Counted from the first letter of the stretch, positions 39,380 through 47,584 are shown. The stretch is DNA of 64,000 nt from JBLNDJ01 sp050261515 (GCA_050261515.1 JBLNDJ010000052.1:100784-164783); one strand, 5' to 3'. Notes: generated by a model from the sequence alone, not told the origin. A program made the numbers and translations.

Positions 39380-40081
39380 ATGCGCGCGGACCTGGAGGCG
39401 CTCGAGGCCGCTATCGGCCACTCGTTTCGCAACCGGGAGTTCCTTGTCCGCGCGCTGACCCACACCTCCCACGCCTACGAAAAGAACCAGCATCCGTTCG
39501 AGGACAACGAACAACTCGAGTTCCTCGGCGATGCAATCCTCGGGTTCCTCATCAGCGAGTCCCTCGTCGAGCGCTATCCCACATACCGCGAGGGGCGCCT
39601 GTCGGTTCTCAAGAACTACCTGGTCAGCGCGTCGCATCTTTACTGCGTCGCGCAGCGGATCGGCTTGGGCGAATACCTGCTGCTCGGCCGCGGCGAGGAA
39701 CTGAGCGGCGGGCGCGTCAAGAAAGGGCTGCTGGCCGACGCGGTCGAAGCCCTGATCGCCGCCATCCACCTCGACGCCGGAATCGGCGAGGCGCGGCTGT
39801 TCGTGGTGCGGCATATCCTCGGCCCCGAGCAGGAGCTTTCCGAAACGCCCGATGCGCCGTTCCGGAACTTCAAGGGCGCCTTGCAGGAGGCCGCGCGGTC
39901 GCTGAACCTGCCCTCCCCGCGATACACCGTCGTTTCCGAGCACGGCCCCGCGCACGCGCGCCGCTTCACCGTCGAAGTGCGCATCGGAAGCGACCTCACC
40001 GCGCAGGCCGACGGTGATTCGAAAAAGAGCGCCGGGCAGAAAGCGGCGCAAACGGTCCTGAACCGCCTCACAAAACCATGA
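39380..40081 (+). CDS. rnc: Ribonuclease III
   Basis: This 233-residue enzyme cleaves double-stranded RNA in rRNA and mRNA processing. The catalytic domain has the signature NEQLEFLGD (43-51), with the metal-binding Glu and Asp, and GLLADAVEALIAAIHLD for the second site. The C-terminal double-stranded-RNA-binding domain (about 163-230) has FKGALQEAARSL, FTVEVRIG and KKSAGQKAAQTVL. The position after two TPR genes is not the usual one next to era or acpP. It overlaps the PmoA-like gene by ATGA. Confidence 0.97.
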   Translation: MRADLEALEAAIGHSFRNREFLVRALTHTSHAYEKNQHPFEDNEQLEFLGDAILGFLISESLVERYPTYREGRLSVLKNYLVSASHLYCVAQRIGLGEYLLLGRGEELSGGRVKKGLLADAVEALIAAIHLDAGIGEARLFVVRHILGPEQELSETPDAPFRNFKGALQEAARSLNLPSPRYTVVSEHGPAHARRFTVEVRIGSDLTAQADGDSKKSAGQKAAQTVLNRLTKP

Positions 40082-40965
40082 CCCGGCTGCTTCCCGTATT
40101 GCTGGCCGCCTGTGCCGCGGCCCTCGCCCAAGGCACGTTCGCGTTCCGCGAGACCGCGGCCGGAGCGATCGAGCTTTCCGAGCGCGGCAAGCCGGTTTAC
40201 GTGTACAACTTCGGCCCCGTGCTCGGCGAGGGCTTCCCGGAGAACATGCGGCGCTGCTGCTATCTGCACCCGGTCTACGCGCCCGACGGCACGCTTCTGA
40301 CCGACGACTTCAACAAAGACCACCCGCACCACCGCGGCATTTCGTGGATGTGGCCCGTGGTCGTCTTCGAAGGCAGGACCTACGACATGTGGACGCTCGT
40401 GGGCGGCCTGGAGAACCGCTTCGTGCGCTGGCGCGCGCGGGAGACTCGCCCCGAGGCGGCGGTGCTGCGCATCGAGAACGGCTGGTTCCTCGGCGAGCGC
40501 CGCGTGATGCGCGAAGATGTCGAGATCGTCGCTCATGCCGCCGAAGCGGGCCGGCGGAACCTGGAGTTCACGCTGCGCCTCACGCCTACCGGCGCGCCGG
40601 TCGAGATCGCCGGCACCTCTGAGGGAAACAAGGGCTTCGGCGGGTTCTCGTTCCGCTTCGCCCCGCGCGATGGCGGCGCGGCAAAGACGGTCATCCGGAC
40701 CGAGCAGGGAGTTTCGGAAAAAGACGGCGTGCTTGCCGTTCACCCCTGGGCCGAGGTCGAAGGCAGCTTCGCCGGCAAGCGCGAAAGCGGCCGCGTGTAC
40801 GACGACCCCGCGAACCCCGGCTTTCCGAACGGCTGGCTGATGCGCCACGGCTTCGGCTTTCTCAACGTGTCCTACCCGGGCCTGAAGCCGGTGCGGATCG
40901 AGCGCCGGCGCCCGCTCACGCTGAAGTACAGGGTGACGCTCGCCTCCGAACCCTCACTTCCCTGA
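40078..40965 (+). CDS. PmoA/DUF6807-family secreted protein
   Basis: This 295-residue protein has a signal peptide (TRLLPVLLAACAAALAQG). It carries the family core: PVYVYNFG, YLHPVYAPDGTLLTDD, then DHPHHRGISWMW (conserved His cluster) and GLENRFVRW. It ends with NGWLMRHGFGFLNVSYPGL. Despite the PmoA name used in domain databases, there is no link to methane monooxygenase; the fold is a beta-sandwich found next to oxidoreductases in sugar-degrading bacteria. The start overlaps the rnc stop. The 3' end overlaps the convergent motB gene by 12 bases. Confidence 0.88.
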   Translation: MTRLLPVLLAACAAALAQGTFAFRETAAGAIELSERGKPVYVYNFGPVLGEGFPENMRRCCYLHPVYAPDGTLLTDDFNKDHPHHRGISWMWPVVVFEGRTYDMWTLVGGLENRFVRWRARETRPEAAVLRIENGWFLGERRVMREDVEIVAHAAEAGRRNLEFTLRLTPTGAPVEIAGTSEGNKGFGGFSFRFAPRDGGAAKTVIRTEQGVSEKDGVLAVHPWAEVEGSFAGKRESGRVYDDPANPGFPNGWLMRHGFGFLNVSYPGLKPVRIERRRPLTLKYRVTLASEPSLP

Positions 40966-41730
40966 TTTTTTGTCCGGCTCGGCCGCGTATCCGGCCCTGG
41001 TCAGAATCACGACATCCACACGCCGGTTGCGCGCCCGCCCCGTTTCGGTTTCGTTCGCCTCGAGCGGGCACGTGTCCGCGTAGCCCGCCATGGCAAGCTG
41101 TTTTTCGTCCACGCCGAACCGGGTCTTGAGCAGTTCGAGCATCGCGATGCCGCGCGCCGCCGAGAGTTCCCAGTTGTTGCGGAAGCGCGAGTTGTGGATC
41201 GGCACGGAATCCGTGTGCCCTTCGAGGCGCACCGGATTAGGCAGTTTCTTGATCGCCGCGGCGATCTTTTCGACGCTCCCGTAGGTGTTTTTGTCGATCG
41301 TGTCCTCGCCCGAGGGGAAGAACGCGGCTTCGGTGAGGCTGACGATCAATCCGCGCGGCTCCAGCCTTAGTTGCAGCTTGCCCTCCGCGATCTCGTTTTT
41401 GAGCTCCGCGGTGAGGTATTCGAGCGACGGCAGCAGGTCCGCGGCCGCGGCCGAATCCGCCCCGGATTTCTCCGGCCCCTGGCCCGGCCCCTTGCGGATC
41501 TGCGCCTTGGTGTCCGTCCGGCGGAGCATGTGCGCCACCGCGGCGCTCACGCGCCCTTCCTCGAGCGCCCGCGTGACGCTTTCCGAGACCTGCTTGGCGC
41601 GCGCTTTGTCGGTCTGCGACGAGGCGAACATCACGACGAAAAAAGCGAACATGAGCGTGATGAAATCCGCATAGGACACCATCCAGCGCTCATGGTTCTC
41701 GTGCGCCTGGTGCTTGCGCCGCCGGCTCAC
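40954..41730 (-). CDS. motB: Flagellar motor stator protein MotB
   Basis: This 258-residue protein has one membrane segment with the proton-carrying Asp22 (SYADFITLMFAFFVVMF). A periplasmic linker and then an OmpA/MotB peptidoglycan-binding domain follow: LTEAAFFPSGEDTI, RLEGHTDSVPIHN, NNWELSAARG and ARNRRVDVVI. It anchors the stator to the cell wall and couples proton flow to rotation. The GTG start is preceded by GGAGGG at 7 bases. It follows motA by 16 bases, in the flbD-motA-motB transcript. Confidence 0.96.
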   Translation of the reverse strand: MSRRRKHQAHENHERWMVSYADFITLMFAFFVVMFASSQTDKARAKQVSESVTRALEEGRVSAAVAHMLRRTDTKAQIRKGPGQGPEKSGADSAAAADLLPSLEYLTAELKNEIAEGKLQLRLEPRGLIVSLTEAAFFPSGEDTIDKNTYGSVEKIAAAIKKLPNPVRLEGHTDSVPIHNSRFRNNWELSAARGIAMLELLKTRFGVDEKQLAMAGYADTCPLEANETETGRARNRRVDVVILTRAGYAAEPDKKSGK

Positions 41731-41746
41731 GCCCGTGCCCTCCGGC

Positions 41747-42604
41747 TCACGAGGCGGCCTCCGCCGCGGTGCCGGCGCGCGCCCGCCCGGCCTTCTGCTT
41801 GCCCGTCGACGCCGTCTCGTGCACGTAAGCTTCGAGCTTGATCCGGATGAGCTTCGGGTTCAGACCCTCGACGATCCCCGCCACCCCCTCGAGCATCAAC
41901 TCTTTGATCTGTAGGGCCGCCTGCGCGCGCGCCCGGATCTTCGTGCCGGCCGGCAGGAACAGAATGTTCGCCGACCCCACGCCGTAGATCGTCGCAACAA
42001 ACGCCACCGCGATCCCTTTGCCGACCTCCTCGATATTCGACAGGTTCTTCATGACCTGGATCAGCCCGAGCACGGCCCCGATGATTCCAATGGTCGGAGC
42101 GTAGCCGCCCGCCGCCTCGAACACCTTCGCCTCCGTCTCCGACCGGTGCTCTTCCATGGCCATCTCGAGATCCATCATCTTGCGGATCTCCTGCAAATCC
42201 GTGCCGTCCACGGCGAGGTTGAGCGCCTTGCGCAGGAAGCGGTCCGACACCGCTTCGGCGTCGCCTTCAAGCGAAACGATGCCGTTCTTGCGCGCCTTGG
42301 TCGCGTAGCCGATGATCTCCTCGATCACGGCCGCCGGCGCCTGCTGCCGCTCGACGAATACCGATACCAGCGCCCCGGCCGCGCGCTTCAGCACCCCGAG
42401 CGGGGTCGTCACCATAACCGCCCCGATCGTGCCGCCAAAAACGATCAGCGCGGCCGTCCCTTGCAGGATCTGCGCGAAATTGCCGCCTTCGAGCAGAAAT
42501 CCGCTGAGAATGCCGCCGAAAAAGACCACGAGGCCGCCGATCGTGGCCAAATCGATTCTGGAGCCGCCGCCCTTGCCGGACGGGCCGGGTTTGTTTTCCG
42601 CCAT
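41747..42604 (-). CDS. motA: Flagellar motor stator protein MotA
   Basis: This 285-residue protein has four membrane segments: two at about residues 18-65 and two at about 165-220. The cytoplasmic loop contains HRSETEAKVFEAAGGYAPTI and the conserved GIIGAVLGLIQVM-type segment with the proline near the channel. It is longer than minimal MotA because of a charged C-terminal tail. It forms the stator with MotB. The gene lies between flbD and motB, and the transcript is probably driven by the sigma-28-like promoter upstream of flbD. Confidence 0.96.
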   Translation of the reverse strand: MAENKPGPSGKGGGSRIDLATIGGLVVFFGGILSGFLLEGGNFAQILQGTAALIVFGGTIGAVMVTTPLGVLKRAAGALVSVFVERQQAPAAVIEEIIGYATKARKNGIVSLEGDAEAVSDRFLRKALNLAVDGTDLQEIRKMMDLEMAMEEHRSETEAKVFEAAGGYAPTIGIIGAVLGLIQVMKNLSNIEEVGKGIAVAFVATIYGVGSANILFLPAGTKIRARAQAALQIKELMLEGVAGIVEGLNPKLIRIKLEAYVHETASTGKQKAGRARAGTAAEAAS

Positions 42605-42619
42605 GTGTGCGTCCCGGGA

Positions 42620-42832
42620 TCAGGGGCCCGCGGGTGGCGGCGCCGGCGGCGGCTCCTGGAGGCTCCGGCGGAACTCCACAATTCTCTCGATCAGGTCGTC
42701 CGCCGTCTCCAGCACCATGAACTGGTGCCCCGTTGTGAGCGTAATCACTGTGTCCGGAGTCATCTCCACATGCTCGATCAGGTCTGGATTGAGCAGAAAC
42801 GGACCGCGGTTGAGCCGGGTTAGCCTGATCAT
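42620..42832 (-). CDS. flbD: Flagellar FlbD family protein
   Basis: This 70-residue protein matches the small FlbD family: MIRLTRLNRGPFLLNPDLIEHVE, then DTVITLTTGHQFMVLE and a helix IERIVEFRRSL. The C-terminal end is Pro-rich. Family members are encoded next to motA/motB in spirochaetes and many other phyla and are linked to motility; the exact action is not settled. It is the first gene of the stator operon, 15 bases before motA, with a sigma-28-type promoter at 42858-42884. Confidence 0.93.
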   Translation of the reverse strand: MIRLTRLNRGPFLLNPDLIEHVEMTPDTVITLTTGHQFMVLETADDLIERIVEFRRSLQEPPPAPPPAGP

Positions 42833-42857
42833 CGCCGTGCTGGATGCCTCAAGGCGC

Positions 42858-42884
42858 TTATCGGCGGTTAGACGGAAAACTTGA
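42858..42884 (-). promoter_or_regulatory. Sigma-28 (FliA) type promoter for flbD-motA-motB
   Basis: Read on the minus strand: TCAAGTTT, 11 bases, GCCGATAA. The FliA consensus is TAAAGTTT-N11-GCCGATAA, so 15 of 16 bases match at the exact spacing. The implied transcription start is near 42850, about 18 bases before the flbD ATG. Confidence 0.85.
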
Positions 42885-42889
42885 GGGGT

Positions 42890-42915
42890 TAAAGTTCACC
42901 ACAGCGGGCCGATAA
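42890..42915 (+). promoter_or_regulatory. Sigma-28 (FliA) type promoter for the 71-residue gene
   Basis: TAAAGTTC, 10 bases, GCCGATAA: 15 of 16 consensus bases with a spacer one base shorter than in E. coli. The implied start near 42922 gives a leader of about 14 bases, including AGGAG, before the ATG at 42936. Confidence 0.75.
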
Positions 42916-42935
42916 GCCTCGCAGGAGCCCTCAAT

Positions 42936-43151
42936 ATGCAGGACTTACGAACCGAAACAGCCGTTGCGGCCCGCAGAATCCTGGCTGCGGCCGGCTCGGG
43001 CTCGCTGGCCGCGCTCGAAGCCGAACTGGACCGCCGCCTCCCGGCCGATTCCGCCGACCCCGAGCGCGCCGACGCCCTCGAGGCGGCCGTCGTCGCGATC
43101 CGCGCCGCCCTTCCGCTGCTCAAGCACCTGGCCGGCGCGAACCCTACTTGA
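42936..43151 (+). CDS. Small protein under a sigma-28-type promoter (71 residues)
   Basis: The product is a predicted helical, charged protein (RTETAVAARRILAAAGSG, then LAALEAELDRRLPADSADPE and LEAAVVAIRAALPLLKHLAG) without a signal peptide or membrane segment. AGGAG lies 8 bases before the ATG. A near-consensus flagellar sigma-28 promoter precedes it, shared back-to-back with flbD-motA-motB. I do not recognise a family; size and context would allow a FlgM- or FlgN-like role, but no motif of either is visible. The last 8 bases overlap the convergent merR-type gene. Confidence 0.7.
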   Translation: MQDLRTETAVAARRILAAAGSGSLAALEAELDRRLPADSADPERADALEAAVVAIRAALPLLKHLAGANPT

Positions 43152-43554
43152 GTAAATCGAGAATCGACGCCAGCTCGGTCCGGATCGTCTGCCAGTCGCC
43201 CGCCTGGGCCTGCGGGAAAAGCTCGGTCTGCCGGGCGGGCGGCTCGACCGCCTTCGGCGCGCGCTCCCGTTTCGCGGGCTTCACCGCCGCCCCCAGGTGC
43301 TTTCGCGCTCCCTCGATCGTGAAGCGCTTTTCATAAAGGAGCTGCTTGATCTGAAGCAGCAGCTCGACGTCCTTGCGGCGGTAAAAGCGGTGCCCGGCGC
43401 CCGATTTCTTCGGCGCGAGCGCGGGAAATTCGGTCTCCCAATAGCGGAGCACGTAGGGCGCAACCCCCACGAGACGGCTGACTTCTCCGATGCGAAAGTA
43501 CAGCTTCTCGGGGATCTCGGTTGGCGTCGCTATCTCGATCCCAGCGTGGTTCAT
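43144..43554 (-). CDS. MerR-family transcriptional regulator
   Basis: This 136-residue protein has an N-terminal winged HTH: KLYFRIGEVSRLVGVAPYVLRYWETEFPAL, then SGAGHRFYRRKDVELLLQIKQLLY. This matches the MerR subgroup often found next to chaperone, IHF or tRNA synthetase genes, where RYWE and RRKDVE bind DNA. The C-terminal part is basic, then short and acidic, with no cysteine metal sites, so it is not a metal-responsive MerR. ATG 43554 is preferred over TTG 43560. It is divergent from the transporter gene, and its ATG overlaps the -35 of the candidate promoter there. Confidence 0.9.
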   Translation of the reverse strand: MNHAGIEIATPTEIPEKLYFRIGEVSRLVGVAPYVLRYWETEFPALAPKKSGAGHRFYRRKDVELLLQIKQLLYEKRFTIEGARKHLGAAVKPAKRERAPKAVEPPARQTELFPQAQAGDWQTIRTELASILDLLK

Positions 43555-43581
43555 TGACAATTGCGATCAAGGCCATACTAT
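43554..43581 (+). promoter_or_regulatory. Sigma-70-type promoter for the transporter gene
   Basis: TTGACA (43554-43559), a 16-base spacer and TACTAT (43576-43581). The -35 is perfect and the -10 matches four of six bases. The -35 overlaps the merR-type start codon, so that regulator could control both directions. Confidence 0.5.
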
Positions 43582-43631
43582 TGAGAAATGGCATCTCGCG
43601 TCAACCGCGAACACCATCGACCGCTCCTTTC

Positions 43632-45275
43632 ATGAGTCAGACCTTCATTCCGCTCCTGGCTGAGTTCCCGATCCTGACACTGTTCATCGTCGTCGGCCTC
43701 GGCTATTTCCTCGGCCGCGTCAGCATTTTCGGCTTCCGCCTCGGCGTGGCCGGCGTGCTGTTCGCGGGGCTCGCTATCGGCTCGCTCAGTCCCGAGCTCG
43801 CCCTGCCGAACGTCATCCCGGTGCTCGGCCTGATCATTTTCATCTACACCATCGGGATCCAATCGGGCCCCACGTTCATCAACCCCTTCAGCCGGGAAGG
43901 CTACCGGGACAACCTGTTCGCAATTTTCATCCTGCTGTTTGGAGCGGGAGTGGCGCTCGCGCTCGCCTACGCGCGCGGCATGGCCGGTCCGCTGATCGCC
44001 GGCACCTTTTCCGGCGCGCTGACCAACGCGCCCGCGCTCGCCGCCACCCAGGAAGTGCTCCGCCAGACGGCGCTGTCGAGCCGGCTCTCGCCCGAAGCCG
44101 CGCAGCGCCTCACGGACAGGCCCGTCATCGGATTCGGCATCGCGTACCCGATCGGCGTCGTCGGCGTGATGCTCAGCTTCCACATCGCGCGCAAGATCTG
44201 GAAGGCGCCGATGACGCCGCCCGAACAGGGCGGCTCGATCCTGGCGCGCGATTTTCTCGTGAGCAATCCCGGCATCGCGGGGCACAAGATCGGCGAGGTG
44301 CTGCGCCTGCACCCCGCGCTCGGCTTCGTAGTCAGCCGCGTGCGGCGCCAGGGCCGCACCTCGATCGCGACACCCGAGGCCGAACTCGCGCTCGGGGATA
44401 TCGTGGTCGCAGTCGGCGATGAGCAGGCGCTCGAACGCGCCGGGCTCATCTTCGGCGAGCCCGCGCAGACGCGCATCGAGCTCGACCGCAACGAGGTCGA
44501 TTACCGGCGCATGTTCGTTTCGAATCCCGAACTCGCCGGCCGCCGTATCGCCGATCTCGACCTTTATGACCGCCACTCGGCCGTCATCACGCGCGTGCGC
44601 CGGGGCGACCAGGAACTGGTGCCCAAGCCCGAAACGCGCCTCGAATACGGCGACCTGGTGCGCGTGCTCACCTACCGCAGCAATTTTCAGGCGGTTTCGG
44701 CGTACCTCGGCGATTCGGTGCGCGGAACGGCCGAAACCGACTTCGGTTCCGCCGCGCTCGGGATGGCGCTCGGCGTCATAGCCGGCATGATTCCGATCCC
44801 GCTGCCCGGAACGACCGTGCGCCTCGGCCTCGCCGGCGGGCCGCTGCTGGTCGCGCTCATGCTCGGCCGCCTGGAGCGCACGGGGCCCATCAGCTGGTCC
44901 ATGCCGCTCTCGGCGAACCTGACGCTGCGGCAGATCGGGCTCATCCTGTTCCAGGCCGGCGTGGGCACGCGCGCCGGGCTCGGCTTCGTCGAAACCATAC
45001 GGACCAGCGGCCTCGAGCTGCTGCTCGCCGGCGCGGCCATTACGTTCGCCGTCTCGGCGGCGTCCTTGATTGTGGGGTACAAATTCCTGAAGATTCCATT
45101 CGATTCGCTCATGGGGCTCACGAGCGCGATCCACACCGAGCCCGCGAGCCTGAACTACGCGCACCACGCCGCCGGGTCCGACATGCCGCAGAGTTCCTAC
45201 GCGCGCGTCTTCCCCGTCTGCACGGTGACGAAGATCATCCTGGCGCAACTGCTCGTGGCGTGGCCGGGGAGGTGA
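43632..45275 (+). CDS. AspT/YidE-type transporter with two TrkA-C (RCK_C) domains
   Basis: This 547-residue membrane protein belongs to the aspartate-alanine exchanger family. About five segments come first (PILTLFIVVGLGYFLGRVSI to GMAGPLIAGTFSGALTNAPAL, with the family motif GxxSGxxTNxP-like). Two cytoplasmic TrkA-C domains follow at about 205-375 (FLVSNPGIAGHKIGEVL and MFVSNPELAGRRIADLDL), then five more segments with SALIVGYKFL-like and GLTSAIHTEPASLNYAH, which mirror the first-half motif. The substrate is unknown; dicarboxylate or amino acid exchange is likely by family. The stop is 2 bases before the rlmB start. Start ATG 43632 rather than 43521, which would run through the promoter. Confidence 0.9.
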   Translation: MSQTFIPLLAEFPILTLFIVVGLGYFLGRVSIFGFRLGVAGVLFAGLAIGSLSPELALPNVIPVLGLIIFIYTIGIQSGPTFINPFSREGYRDNLFAIFILLFGAGVALALAYARGMAGPLIAGTFSGALTNAPALAATQEVLRQTALSSRLSPEAAQRLTDRPVIGFGIAYPIGVVGVMLSFHIARKIWKAPMTPPEQGGSILARDFLVSNPGIAGHKIGEVLRLHPALGFVVSRVRRQGRTSIATPEAELALGDIVVAVGDEQALERAGLIFGEPAQTRIELDRNEVDYRRMFVSNPELAGRRIADLDLYDRHSAVITRVRRGDQELVPKPETRLEYGDLVRVLTYRSNFQAVSAYLGDSVRGTAETDFGSAALGMALGVIAGMIPIPLPGTTVRLGLAGGPLLVALMLGRLERTGPISWSMPLSANLTLRQIGLILFQAGVGTRAGLGFVETIRTSGLELLLAGAAITFAVSAASLIVGYKFLKIPFDSLMGLTSAIHTEPASLNYAHHAAGSDMPQSSYARVFPVCTVTKIILAQLLVAWPGR

Positions 45276-45277
45276 GG

Positions 45278-45994
45278 ATGGCGGTACGGATCGGAGTCCA
45301 TCCCGTGCTCGAAGCGCTGCGCGCCGGGCGGCCGCTCGAGCGCGTGGTCATCGCCAGGGGCATCGCCGGCCCGCGCATGCAGGAGATCATCGAACTCGCC
45401 CGCGCGCACGGGGTGCCGGTGCGCTTCGAGCCGAGAGACGCGCTCGACCGGCTCGCGGGCTCTTCGACCCACCAGGGCGTGGTCGCGCTCGGCGCCGCGC
45501 AGCGCCACGCGGATCTCCAGGATCTGATCGCCGGCGCGCGCATGATCGTCCTGCTCGACGGCGTCGAGGATCCGCACAACCTCGGCGCGATCGTCCGCAC
45601 CGCGCACGCGGCCGGCGCCGACGCCATCGTGACGCCGGAGCGCCGCGCCGCCGGGCTCACCGAAACCGTCGCCAAGGCCGCCGCCGGGGCGCTCGAACAC
45701 CTGCCCGTCGCGCGCGTGGCCAACATCGGACAGGCGATCGAGAAGCTCAAGGCGGCCGGGTTCTGGATCTACGGCCTCGACGAGCGCGGCGCCGAGGATT
45801 ACGACCGCGTCGAGTTCACCGCCCCCACGGCCCTCGTACTCGGCAGCGAAGGCCGCGGCCTGCACGAGATGGTGCGCAAGCGCTGCGATTTTCTGGTGCG
45901 GATTCCGCTCGCCGGGAAGATCTCGTCGCTGAACGTCTCGGTGGCGGCTGGAATCGTTCTGTTCGAATGGAAGCGGCGGCTCGCTATTCGATGA
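45278..45994 (+). CDS. rlmB: 23S rRNA 2'-O-methyltransferase, RlmB/TrmH family
   Basis: This 238-residue SPOUT methyltransferase has an N-terminal L30e-like substrate-binding domain (about 1-75, IGVHPVLEALRAGRPLERVV, GSSTHQGVVAL). The SPOUT domain has the three family motifs: LDGVEDPHNLGAIVRTAHAAG, LVLGSEGRGL and RIPLAGKISSLNVSVAAGI. By similarity it methylates G2251 of 23S rRNA with SAM. ATG 45278 is preceded by GGGGAGG; an earlier GTG at 45260 is possible. It follows the transporter by 2 bases. Its last 11 bases overlap a convergent gene. Confidence 0.92.
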   Translation: MAVRIGVHPVLEALRAGRPLERVVIARGIAGPRMQEIIELARAHGVPVRFEPRDALDRLAGSSTHQGVVALGAAQRHADLQDLIAGARMIVLLDGVEDPHNLGAIVRTAHAAGADAIVTPERRAAGLTETVAKAAAGALEHLPVARVANIGQAIEKLKAAGFWIYGLDERGAEDYDRVEFTAPTALVLGSEGRGLHEMVRKRCDFLVRIPLAGKISSLNVSVAAGIVLFEWKRRLAIR

Positions 45995-46397
45995 CGTAGG
46001 GACCGGGCTTTTCGACGGCCACCTCGAAGCCCTCCTGATCGGAGGCGCCGACGCGGACCTGCACGGCGCGCGCGTGGTCCTTCATCTGCCAGTGGAACTC
46101 GGATTCAGCGCCGGGCTCAAAGGGATCTGTCTCGATTTCGCCCCGCTGCCGCGCCACCTCTTCCCCGCCCGGCGCGACGATGGCGAAGACCAGCGTCAGG
46201 CCCTTGATCGGCCGCTCGCCGGTGTTGCGTATGCGGCCTTCGATCGAGATCAGCCGCTCCTGCTCGCTCTCGCGGTGAATCGAAATCTCGGCGACCTCCA
46301 CGGTTCCCGGCTTGAGCTTCTGGCGCTTTCTGCGCTTCTGGGCGGCTAGGGTTGCGAGCGGCAAAGCAAACAAAACGGCCCGGCGTGTGACTACCAT
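45984..46397 (-). CDS. Small secreted beta-sandwich protein
   Basis: This 137-residue protein has a leader with RR (TRRAVLFALPLATLAAQ) and a basic stretch KRRKRQK. A single beta-sandwich follows (SIEGRIRNTGERPIKGLTLVFAIV, QVRVGASDQEGFEVAV), resembling the FxLYD-type extracellular domains that mediate protein contacts. The start is divergent from the asparaginase gene, 33 bases apart. The function is unknown. Confidence 0.75.
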   Translation of the reverse strand: MVVTRRAVLFALPLATLAAQKRRKRQKLKPGTVEVAEISIHRESEQERLISIEGRIRNTGERPIKGLTLVFAIVAPGGEEVARQRGEIETDPFEPGAESEFHWQMKDHARAVQVRVGASDQEGFEVAVEKPGPYVIE

Positions 46398-46430
46398 ACG
46401 GGTGAGAAATCAGTGTAGCATCGGTAGTTC

Positions 46431-47507
46431 ATGAACAGACGCGAGTGGATTCTCAGCTCCGCGCTGCTGCCTGCCGTGCGCGCGGCGGCGCCGAAAAACA
46501 TCGTCGTTTCGAGCGCGAACGGGCTGCGGGCGTGCGCGCGCGCCATGGAGTTTCTCGGCCAGGGGAAGGACACGCTCGACGCGGTCGTTGCCGGCGTCAA
46601 TATCAACGAAGAGGACCCCGAGGACAACTCGGTCGGCTACGGCGGACTGCCGAACGAGGACGGCGTGGTCGAGCTCGACGCCTCGGTGATGCACGGCCCC
46701 ACCCGGCGCTGCGGCGCGGTGGCCGCGCTGCGCAATATCAAGCTGGCTTCGAAGGTCGCGCAGCTCGTCATGGAGCGCACGAACCACATCATGCTGGCCG
46801 GCGAAGGCGCGCTGCGGTTCGCCAGGGCGCACGGCTTCGAAGAAGTCGATATGCTGACGGAGAAATCGCGGCTGGCGTGGCTGGTGTGGAAGGAATCGCG
46901 CGGCGGCACCAACTGGGGGCCGGGCATCGACGCGCCTCCGGCGAAGCCCGGGGCCGCGTTCCGCAGGCTGTTCCCGAACGTCGACCCGGAGACGCTCGAA
47001 TGGGCCGCGTGCATGGTGAAGCACCCGCCCACGGGCACCATCAACTGCCTGGCGCTGAACAAGAGGGGCGAGATGTCGGGCGTCACCACGACGAGCGGCC
47101 TGGCCTGGAAAATCGCGGGCCGCGTGGGCGACTCGCCGATCCTCGGAGCGGGCCTTTGGGTGGATCAGGACACAGGCGCCGCCGGCTCCACCGGCCGCGG
47201 CGAAGAGAACATACGCGTCGCCGGGGCCCACACCGTGGTCGAGAACATGCGCCACGGCATGAGCGCGAAGGAGGCGTGTCTGGACGCGCTCAAACGAATC
47301 GCGCGCAACTTCGACGACGACCCGGCGCGCCTCAATCAATTCGATATCAACTTCTACGCGCTGCGGAAGGACGGAGACTACGCCGGAGCCGCGCTCTGGA
47401 ACAAGGCCGAGCGGCGCGGCGTCTGGGCGAGCCCGCAATTCGCGGTCAACGACGGCGGCGCCAGCCGCCTGGAAGACTGCGTGTACCTGCTCGAGCGGAA
47501 GAAATAG
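46431..47507 (+). CDS. N4-(beta-N-acetylglucosaminyl)-L-asparaginase (Ntn hydrolase)
   Basis: This 358-residue protein has an RR-type leader (NRREWILSSALLPAVRAAA). It is a glycosylasparaginase/isoaspartyl peptidase: NSVGYGGLPNEDGVVELDAS, then PPTGTINCLALN with the autoprocessing nucleophile Thr203, then GVTTTSGLAWK and GRVGDSPILGAGLWVD, which line the active site. The precursor should self-cleave before Thr203; Gly replaces the Asp found in animal enzymes at the preceding position. It probably cleaves GlcNAc-Asn links in the periplasm, in keeping with scavenging of glycoproteins. A TAGCAT hexamer lies 9 bases before the ATG. The 47508-47584 hairpin follows directly. Confidence 0.94.
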   Translation: MNRREWILSSALLPAVRAAAPKNIVVSSANGLRACARAMEFLGQGKDTLDAVVAGVNINEEDPEDNSVGYGGLPNEDGVVELDASVMHGPTRRCGAVAALRNIKLASKVAQLVMERTNHIMLAGEGALRFARAHGFEEVDMLTEKSRLAWLVWKESRGGTNWGPGIDAPPAKPGAAFRRLFPNVDPETLEWAACMVKHPPTGTINCLALNKRGEMSGVTTTSGLAWKIAGRVGDSPILGAGLWVDQDTGAAGSTGRGEENIRVAGAHTVVENMRHGMSAKEACLDALKRIARNFDDDPARLNQFDINFYALRKDGDYAGAALWNKAERRGVWASPQFAVNDGGASRLEDCVYLLERKK

Positions 47508-47584
47508 ATCGGCGTTTATCTGCGTTCATCCGCGGGCAATAATGCTCTTTATTCAGCCGCCGATGAACGCAGATGAACGCGGAT
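47508..47584. repeat. Inverted repeat (23-bp arms), dispersed-repeat type
   Basis: The left arm (47508-47530) and right arm (47562-47584, GATGAACGCAGATGAACGCG-GAT) are complementary except at two positions, with a 31-base loop. The right arm itself contains GATGAACGC twice. The element starts at the base after the asparaginase stop and may terminate its transcript. A degenerate half-copy lies at 59312-59333. The pattern resembles repeats I have seen scattered in other genomes, but that is from memory and unchecked. Confidence 0.85.
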
